Shown piece by piece: positions 58,722-64,000 of a stretch of DNA of 64,000 nt. Origin of the DNA: JBBSBL01 sp046330255 (GTDB taxonomy: Bacteria > Actinomycetota > Thermoleophilia > Solirubrobacterales > Solirubrobacteraceae); assembly GCA_046330255.1 (NCBI GenBank), contig JAXLTC010000001.1:1116001-1180000 (forward strand). Reading direction: 5' to 3'. The translations under genes were made by a program, and so were the position numbers. Numbering within the stretch: position 1 is the first letter of the stretch; every line of letters begins with the position of its first letter. The notes under the pieces are model-generated. The model was not told the origin of the DNA. It saw only the letters and a list, made by a program, of their open reading frames with translations, and did no database searches.

Positions 58722-59570
58722 TCAGCACGCAACGCGCCAAGCGCCGAGCGATGGGCGCTTGAGCAGCGTGGAGAAGCCGAGCCGCCGGGCACGCGGGCAG
58801 ATGTGGCGCGCGGCGCCTCGGTACTCGACCTGGAAGACCGCCTTGCCCGCCGCCACATAGGGCCGCAGCACACTGCACTCGCGGTACTGGAAGCACTCCT
58901 CGTTGAGGTTCCAGTCGAACGCTCGCACGATGTCGGCATCGGTCGTCTCGATGCCGTTCTTCTGGCCGACGGACAGGCCGCGCCGGTGAGCCTGCAGCGC
59001 GACCTCCAGGTACCAGCGCTTCTGGTCGACGTGCGTGATCGGGAAGCCCGGGTGGTTGCCGAGCGGGTTGTTCTGGTCCGGCTCGACCCCGTCGCACCCC
59101 AGCCGCCGCGCGAGGTCGAAGCGCCGCCAGATGATCGGGGCGAACCGCGGCCACGAGCGCCGCCGAATGTCAAGCCAGCGCTCGCCCGCCCACGGCGTCC
59201 CGTCCGACGCGTAGGTCCGACGTCCGATCACCGAGCGCGGGAAGCGGCGCGCGTCCGGCCGGTAGGACTCCCAGGCCCCGGTGTCGACGTAACAGACGAC
59301 CGCGATACCGCGGCGGTGCAGGCGGCCGACCATCCCGCCGTTGATCTGGCCGGGGCGAGCGTCGAAGAGGTCCACGTCGTACATCGCCACCCGCGGGCGC
59401 TCGTCCACGCGGCCGCTGATCTGCCACTGCCAGGTCGTCCCCGGGCGTGGATGCCAGATCCGCGTCGTCGCCACACGAGCGGCGGCGGGCGGTCCGCCGG
59501 CGATCGCGGCCGCCGTCAGCAGCAGGCCGGCCGCCGCGCGCGCGAGCATGGCCCGACCACGGCCCGGCAT
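58722..59570 (-). CDS. secreted GH114-like (TM1410/endo-alpha-galactosaminidase-type) protein
   Basis: The 282-residue product has a signal peptide (MLARAAAGLLLTAAAIAGGP) and a TIM barrel of the TM1410/GH114 type: TTWQWQISGRVDERPRVAMY, DVDLFDARPG, GIAVVCYVDTGAWESYRPDA, WLDIRR, LGCDGVEPDQNNPLGNHPGF and WNLNEECFQYRECSVLRPY. Members cleave alpha-1,4-galactosaminan, and similar domains occur in exopolysaccharide deacetylase PelA. ATG 59570 with GAGG nine nt upstream is chosen; GTG 59585 is possible. It follows the GH9 gene by 144 bp on the same strand. Confidence 0.85.
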   Translation of the reverse strand: MPGRGRAMLARAAAGLLLTAAAIAGGPPAAARVATTRIWHPRPGTTWQWQISGRVDERPRVAMYDVDLFDARPGQINGGMVGRLHRRGIAVVCYVDTGAWESYRPDARRFPRSVIGRRTYASDGTPWAGERWLDIRRRSWPRFAPIIWRRFDLARRLGCDGVEPDQNNPLGNHPGFPITHVDQKRWYLEVALQAHRRGLSVGQKNGIETTDADIVRAFDWNLNEECFQYRECSVLRPYVAAGKAVFQVEYRGAARHICPRARRLGFSTLLKRPSLGAWRVAC

Positions 59571-59714
59571 CGGCGGGCGCCTCACGGGGCCGGCGGACCA
59601 GGCTCGGCGACCGCCGACTCGACGTGGTCGATTGCCCCGACAGGCATGCGCCGCTGGATCGTACCCGGCCCCTGCTCGGGTCCGGGAGGCCGGGCCGGAT
59701 CGCGGCGCTCGGCC

Positions 59715-61619
59715 TCAGCCGCTCGCCGCCTGCGCGAAGGCGAGCAGGGCGAGCGCCGTGTAGTCGTCCGCAGGCTCCGAGGTCGAGGGTGAGGCGGCGG
59801 CGTCGCGGTAGTGGAGCCCGCGACCGTCGAATGCGGGGTAGGGATCGGGGCCGCGCGGGCAGCGGCGCGCGCCGTCCGGCAAGCCGCTCTCGTCCGCGGC
59901 TGGTGCGCTGTTTGGACCGTCGACCGTGGCGCCCAGCAGGAGCGGAGCGGCCCCGTCCAGCGATCCGCGCAGATTCGCGACCTGGTGGTGGAGGCAGCGC
60001 GGGAACCGCCGGCCCGCTCCGACCACGAACGAGGCGCCCCATGCGTTGCGGCCGAGTACCCAGGAGAGCTGCCGGCCCGCCAGCGCCGCGTAAGCGGGGC
60101 GTCGCACGAGCGTGTCGTAGAGGCCCGCCTCGATGGCGAGGCCGAACGCATGCGGGACCGTGTCGCGGCCGCCGGCGACGCTCCCGCGCCCGAACGGGTC
60201 GTGCCGTGCTCTCGCCGTCGCCAACCGGAGCTCCGAGCGCAGGTCGGCGGCGAGCGTGCCCGGATCGGTGGGTACCTCCACGCCCGGCAGCCGCGCGAGG
60301 CGCGGGCGCCCGATCGCCGCGAGCGCGCGTGCGAGGTCGAAGTGGGCGATCGCCGCCAGGTCCCCCTCGCTCAGCGACTCCTCACCGGCCAGCGGGTCGC
60401 GCATGTAGGAATCGGCCCAGCGGCCGGCGGGCGAGAGGTAGCGATCGGCATGCGCGTGGAGCAGGCCCGCGCCGCCCAGCCGCCGGGTACCGAGGTAGAG
60501 CTCGATCGCGCCGAGCTCCATGTCTCCGCGCCACAGCGGCTCCGCGTAGTAGGAGGACGGGCTGGAGACGAGGATCGGAACGTGTCGGCCGGCGTGGTCG
60601 TAGAGGCTCTGGCCCGCGAGCAGGCAGCGGCGGGCGAACGCCGGCTCGTCGGCGGCGAACACCTGCGCGCAGAGGCCGAACGCGCCCGCGAGGCGGCCGG
60701 CGAGGTTCGGCGGCACGGGGCGCCCCGGCCGGTTGGCGACGAGCGCCGGGCGGCGGGCGATCAGCGCGGTGGTGGACGAACGGCGCGCGTCGAGCCGGTC
60801 GTCCGCCTGCGGCAGGCGCCAGAGGTCGTGATCGCCGAGGATCGACGAGTCGTTCCCGTCGCCGATGCCCACCTGGTAGACGAGCACGCCCGTCCTGCGA
60901 TCCCACAGGCGCAGCAGCCAATCGAGCCCGAAGCGCGCCTCGGCGCGCAGCGCCACCGGATCGCCGGCCCCCCTGGGGACGTCGCGCAGCGCCTTGAGCA
61001 TGAGGACCTCGGAGAAGCTCGCGGTCGCGGCCAGCTTGAGGTAGTCGCCGGCGTCGAACCAGCCTCCCGCGACGTTGCGGCGGCCACCGGCAGCGCGCAG
61101 CCGCCCCGCCAGCGTCCCGCGACGGTAGCGCGGGATCGCGTACAGGCGCGCGGTCGCGTCGCGCAGGTGCGACGGGCGCCGCCCGAGCGGGCCGGGAATC
61201 ACGTCGCGGCCGTCGCGCTGAGCCTGGAAGAAGCGGATCGCGGACGCCGCGAGCGGGGCGTAGAGCCGCCCCGGCGGCACGACAGCAAAGGTGAGGCGTG
61301 GCACGCCGGCGACATTCAGCGAGTAGCTCCCGGCGGGGAGCTCTCCGAGGTCGAGCTCGTAGACGTGACGAAATCGCGCCGACCACGCCCCCGCCTCACG
61401 CTGCACCGACCCGCGCGCGACATCGGCGCCGTGGGCGTCGAGCACGGCGAAGGGCGCGCCGAGCTCCGAGCCGCGGGACATCAGCGAGACCACGACGCGC
61501 TGACCCGCTGGGTAGCCGGCCTGGTCGACCCGCAGCTCCGCCGCCCCCGCCGGCCGGGTCGCGGAGGCGCAGCCGGCGAGGCCGGAGACGAGGACAACGA
61601 CCAGCGCGACACGCCGCAC
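59715..61619 (-). CDS. GH9 glycoside hydrolase lipoprotein (endoglucanase type)
   Basis: The 634-residue product has a lipoprotein signal with lipobox LAGC (Cys17), an N-terminal Ig-like CelD_N domain (ELRVDQAGYPAGQRVVVSLM), then a GH9 (alpha/alpha)6 barrel with catalytic Asp motif VAGGWFDAGDYLKLAATASF near residue 190, GRNAWGASFVVGAG, a CLHHQ His motif and a Glu in STSEPADDYTALALLAFAQA at the C-terminus. GH9 enzymes hydrolyse beta-1,4-glucans. GTG 61619 directly abuts the stop of the GH-A gene. Within a polysaccharide-synthase locus it may trim the polymer. Confidence 0.87.
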   Translation of the reverse strand: MRRVALVVVLVSGLAGCASATRPAGAAELRVDQAGYPAGQRVVVSLMSRGSELGAPFAVLDAHGADVARGSVQREAGAWSARFRHVYELDLGELPAGSYSLNVAGVPRLTFAVVPPGRLYAPLAASAIRFFQAQRDGRDVIPGPLGRRPSHLRDATARLYAIPRYRRGTLAGRLRAAGGRRNVAGGWFDAGDYLKLAATASFSEVLMLKALRDVPRGAGDPVALRAEARFGLDWLLRLWDRRTGVLVYQVGIGDGNDSSILGDHDLWRLPQADDRLDARRSSTTALIARRPALVANRPGRPVPPNLAGRLAGAFGLCAQVFAADEPAFARRCLLAGQSLYDHAGRHVPILVSSPSSYYAEPLWRGDMELGAIELYLGTRRLGGAGLLHAHADRYLSPAGRWADSYMRDPLAGEESLSEGDLAAIAHFDLARALAAIGRPRLARLPGVEVPTDPGTLAADLRSELRLATARARHDPFGRGSVAGGRDTVPHAFGLAIEAGLYDTLVRRPAYAALAGRQLSWVLGRNAWGASFVVGAGRRFPRCLHHQVANLRGSLDGAAPLLLGATVDGPNSAPAADESGLPDGARRCPRGPDPYPAFDGRGLHYRDAAASPSTSEPADDYTALALLAFAQAASG

Positions 61620-63713
61620 CTAGCCACCCCCGCGGGTACGTGCGACCGTCACCGACATCGGCGGAACCGTGACGACGGAGCCGGCGACGAGCGCCTCGCG
61701 GGGAGGGCCGTCCGGCCGCGCGAGGCCGCGCGCTCCCGCGGGGTGCCACCTGTAGGTCGCGGAGGAGAGCTGCTCGACGTCGAGCGGGCCGCGGACGTCG
61801 CGCGCGCCGAGGCGCAGCCTCACCGCATAGGAGGCGTGGGGCGCGACGTTGACGAGCAGGACGGCCAGGCGCCCATCCGGTCGGCGCGCGACGTACGCGT
61901 GCACCGGCGCGAGCGGCGCGGAGATCTCCAGTGGCCGCATCAGGCCGCGTCCCGGCCGGGCCCAGAAGCGCGCGACCATGCGCATGGCCCAGTACGCCGC
62001 GGTCGGCTGGCGGATCCGGTGCCCGTCGTCCGAGCGGAACAGCGTCAGGTTGCCCCAGGTGTCACAGCCGGAGGCCTCGCGCATCAGCGGTTGCGGCTCG
62101 AGCCCGTACAGGAACGCGGACCGCACCCCCTGCTCCAGCAGGGTTCCGAGCACGTCGGCGTCGAGCAGCGCGCCCGGCAGGTCGACCTCGGTCCGGCCGG
62201 CGAACGCGGAGTAGCCGTACTCCGTCACGACGAGCGGAACCGCGGGCGGTACTCCCGCCGCGCGGATCGTGTCGAGCTGGTCGCGCAGGAGCTGCGGTCC
62301 CTGCGCCAGTTGCCGTGCGGGCGCGCCGCAGACGTCGTCGAACGGGTACCACTCGAAGGAGAAGAACCCGAGCTCGTGGAGCGCCCGGCGCGCCCGCAGG
62401 CTCGCGATGAAGCGCGCCGTCCACGACGTGCTGCCGCGTGCGTCGGGCCATGCGTACCAGTCCGGGATCGACGTCTGGTAGCCGGGGCCGCCGAGCGGCG
62501 TGCGGCGATCCACGCGGCGCAGCGCGCGAGCGAAGCGGGCGTACAGCGCGCCGTAGTCCTCCGGCGTCGCCAGCTGGCCGTCCGGCTCCTCGCCCAACTC
62601 GACGGCGTCGTAGCGGTAGCGGCGACCGCGCAGGAAGCGCAGCTCGTTGACCGCGTCCTGCGGCGTCCCGTACAGCACCGCGACCGGGACCATCAGGAAG
62701 CGACCTCGCGCGAAGGCGCGCGCCTCCACGGTGTCGAAGCTCGGCTGTTCCACGTCCGGGTCGCGGTCGACGGCCCGGTGCCACGGGTCGGTCGAGGACG
62801 TGTACATGACCGTCTGGCGCCCCGAGGGACGGTGGCGGACGGCGTCGCGCAGGCGCCCGGCGACCAGTCGCCCGATCCCCAGCTCGCGGATCGCGTAGCC
62901 CGCGCGGTCGCGCGGGTCCGTGGCACCGGCGAGTGCGGTCCTCGAGCCGACGCGCAGCAGCAGGCGCACGAACCTCACCCTCAGCGGCGCGCTCGCGACA
63001 CGCGTCGTGCGGACGCCGCCGCCCGCGAGCGCCGGGCGGGGGAACGGGCGCCAGCTCCCGTCGACCGGCGCGACCGAGTACGTCGGGTTGGCACCGACCC
63101 AGTACTCGGCGGTCGTGGCACGCGCGAACGGCACTCCCCACGCGACCCGGATCGCGTCGACGGGCGTGGGCGCCCCCAGGTCCGCCATGACCCACTGCGC
63201 GCTGGAGCCGAGGTACGGGTTGCTCTTCCAGAAGCTGCGTGGATCGCCGTCGTCGAGGCGAGAGTAGCCGTCGTCGTTGGCCTGGTCGATTGTGTTGCCG
63301 CGGCGGGGCAGCCTGTAGCCGTAGCTCACCGCGAAGCGCGGGCCGTGCGGCGACGAGGTCCAGTAGCCGCGGTGGTGGCGCGGATCGCTCCACCTCCCGC
63401 GCGGGTTCCAGTGCCAGGCCTCGACACCGAGCTCGGTGCGCAGGCGGTAGGAGAGCGCACGCAGCCCTGTCGAGGCCATCGAGCGCAGATTGGCGCCCGT
63501 GTAGATGCCGGCCACGTCCCCCTGTGACTGGCCGTCGAGCGCGGCGCCGAGTGCGATGTCCGGCTGGAAGCCCGACAGCGCGCTCGCCGGATCGGCGGTG
63601 ATGGTCAGGGGAGTCGCCGCCTGTGCCGGCCGAGCTGCAGCCGAGGCGTCGCCGGCACAGGCGGCGACCGCCGCGACCGTCACGAGCGCGGCCGCCCCGC
63701 GTACGCGGCTCAC
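61620..63713 (-). CDS. clan GH-A glycoside hydrolase lipoprotein with discoidin-like domain
   Basis: The ~697-residue product has a signal with a VAAC lipobox (AAALVTVAAVAACAG). Residues ~130-270 resemble an F5/8-type C beta-sandwich (RSFWKSNPYLGSSAQWVMAD). The catalytic TIM barrel has the acid/base Glu in YDAVELGEEPDGQ and the nucleophile Glu in PLVVTEYGYSAFAGR, the clan GH-A pair (GH39/GH5-like). A C-terminal beta domain ends with VTVPPMSVTVARTRG. GTG 63713 fits the signal peptide; GTG 63737 would overlap the glycosyltransferase by 14 nt. Confidence 0.78.
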   Translation of the reverse strand: MSRVRGAAALVTVAAVAACAGDASAAARPAQAATPLTITADPASALSGFQPDIALGAALDGQSQGDVAGIYTGANLRSMASTGLRALSYRLRTELGVEAWHWNPRGRWSDPRHHRGYWTSSPHGPRFAVSYGYRLPRRGNTIDQANDDGYSRLDDGDPRSFWKSNPYLGSSAQWVMADLGAPTPVDAIRVAWGVPFARATTAEYWVGANPTYSVAPVDGSWRPFPRPALAGGGVRTTRVASAPLRVRFVRLLLRVGSRTALAGATDPRDRAGYAIRELGIGRLVAGRLRDAVRHRPSGRQTVMYTSSTDPWHRAVDRDPDVEQPSFDTVEARAFARGRFLMVPVAVLYGTPQDAVNELRFLRGRRYRYDAVELGEEPDGQLATPEDYGALYARFARALRRVDRRTPLGGPGYQTSIPDWYAWPDARGSTSWTARFIASLRARRALHELGFFSFEWYPFDDVCGAPARQLAQGPQLLRDQLDTIRAAGVPPAVPLVVTEYGYSAFAGRTEVDLPGALLDADVLGTLLEQGVRSAFLYGLEPQPLMREASGCDTWGNLTLFRSDDGHRIRQPTAAYWAMRMVARFWARPGRGLMRPLEISAPLAPVHAYVARRPDGRLAVLLVNVAPHASYAVRLRLGARDVRGPLDVEQLSSATYRWHPAGARGLARPDGPPREALVAGSVVTVPPMSVTVARTRGGG

Positions 63714-63723
63714 GCCGGGGAGC

Positions 63724-64000
63724 TCAGCTGCGAACACGGGCCTGGCCGAGTTCGACGTCGCCGGTCCGCTCGAGCTTGTGCCAGCGCAACCGCGTTCCCG
63801 CCAGGGCGCTGATCACCGACTCGATCACGACCATGTACATGATCTGCCGGTAGACGAATTGCTGCAGCGGGAGCCAGGCGATCTGGCGCAACGGTTCGCG
63901 GTCGAGGTGGAACGCGTACGCGGCGAGCGCCATCTGGAGTGCGTTGAAGGCGAGCCAGTAGCAGAGGATCGGGATCGGGTCGAGGAACAGGATCCCGTAG
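63724..64000 (-). CDS. glycosyltransferase family 2 (polysaccharide synthase), C-terminal part
   Basis: The frame enters from the window edge and encodes 91 residues with membrane helices: YGILFLDPIPILCYWLAF, LQMALAAYAFHLDRE, then FVYRQIMYMVVIESVISALA and the family-typical ending GTRLRWHKLERTGDVELGQA. This is the C-terminal membrane region of processive GT2 synthases (cellulose, hyaluronan or PNAG type). The catalytic domain lies outside the window. The next genes on this strand are a GH-A and a GH9 lipoprotein, consistent with an extracellular polysaccharide locus. Confidence 0.75.
   Translation of the reverse strand, partial: YGILFLDPIPILCYWLAFNALQMALAAYAFHLDREPLRQIAWLPLQQFVYRQIMYMVVIESVISALAGTRLRWHKLERTGDVELGQARVRS

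Noticed and set aside
59811..63527. 1238-codon plus-strand open frame opposite the GH9 and GH-A genes
   Set aside because: It is antisense to two well-supported lipoprotein enzymes, and its translation is low-complexity Arg/Glu/Ala/Val.

Overview
This is a GC-rich, densely packed chromosomal window of about 64 kb. The content suggests a Solirubrobacterales/Thermoleophilia-type actinobacterium: strong GC bias at third codon positions, frequent GTG/TTG starts, an F420-type (LLM) oxidoreductase, a NhaA-DsbA fusion, PF13796-type sensor kinases, and many genes whose start codon lies only 6-10 nt after a TANNNT box (leaderless promoters). There is no rRNA gene in the window, so the taxonomy is inference. 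I see one tRNA, no CRISPR array, no insertion sequence and no phage genes.

Layout. 1-3.5 kb: 5' part of a cytochrome P450, two exported proteins of unknown function, an epimerase, a hemerythrin and a small membrane protein. 3.5-11.2 kb: an EmrB/QacA exporter with a fused MarR-like tail, the wreck of an ABC-2 exporter, a Crp/Fnr regulator, and a two-component system (sensor kinase plus LuxR-type regulator) followed by an MMPL exporter. The kinase and MMPL genes share an 18-bp motif placed exactly 54 nt before each start codon. 11.2-18.8 kb: secreted esterase, KUP potassium transporter, a structured non-coding interval with 36-bp repeats, NhaA-DsbA antiporter fusion, a TehA-type channel and an enoyl-reductase-like protein. 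18.8-28.5 kb: miscellaneous oxidoreductases (F420/LLM, Baeyer-Villiger type), hydrolases, GST, cupin and a secreted GH43-like enzyme.

28.5-35.5 kb: a compact stress island. A fully overlapping minus-strand operon encodes a DUF59 Fe-S assembly factor, a NnrS-like haem/NO membrane protein, the di-iron Fe-S repair protein Ric/YtfE, a 76-residue CC-motif protein and an OsmC peroxidase-like protein. Beside it lie a DUF2249 protein, a four-cysteine SufR-like regulator, and a divergent plus-strand operon (mini-leader, small basic protein, two AhpD-like proteins, DUF488, flavin reductase, PduO-type cobalamin adenosyltransferase).

35.5-47.3 kb: the most interesting metabolic unit. Six overlapping minus-strand genes encode two HyuA-type subunits, one HyuB-type subunit, a zinc-ribbon gamma subunit, a URO-D-like protein and an acyl-CoA ligase. 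A divergent thiolase and a TetR regulator lie beside them, and a perfect 10-bp inverted repeat sits between the divergent starts. The subunit set matches acetophenone carboxylase better than acetone carboxylase: ketone + CO2 to beta-keto acid, then CoA ester, then thiolysis.

47.4-58.6 kb: a patchwork rich in decayed genes (PucR regulator with an in-frame stop, frameshifted cupin, VapC remnant, internally deleted SnoaL) among a DUF1254 protein, GST, tRNA-Arg, a methyltransferase, a P450, a DUF1003 protein and a Tat-exported intradiol dioxygenase. 58.7-64 kb: a polysaccharide locus read leftward from the window edge: glycosyltransferase, clan GH-A lipoprotein, GH9 lipoprotein and GH114-like enzyme.
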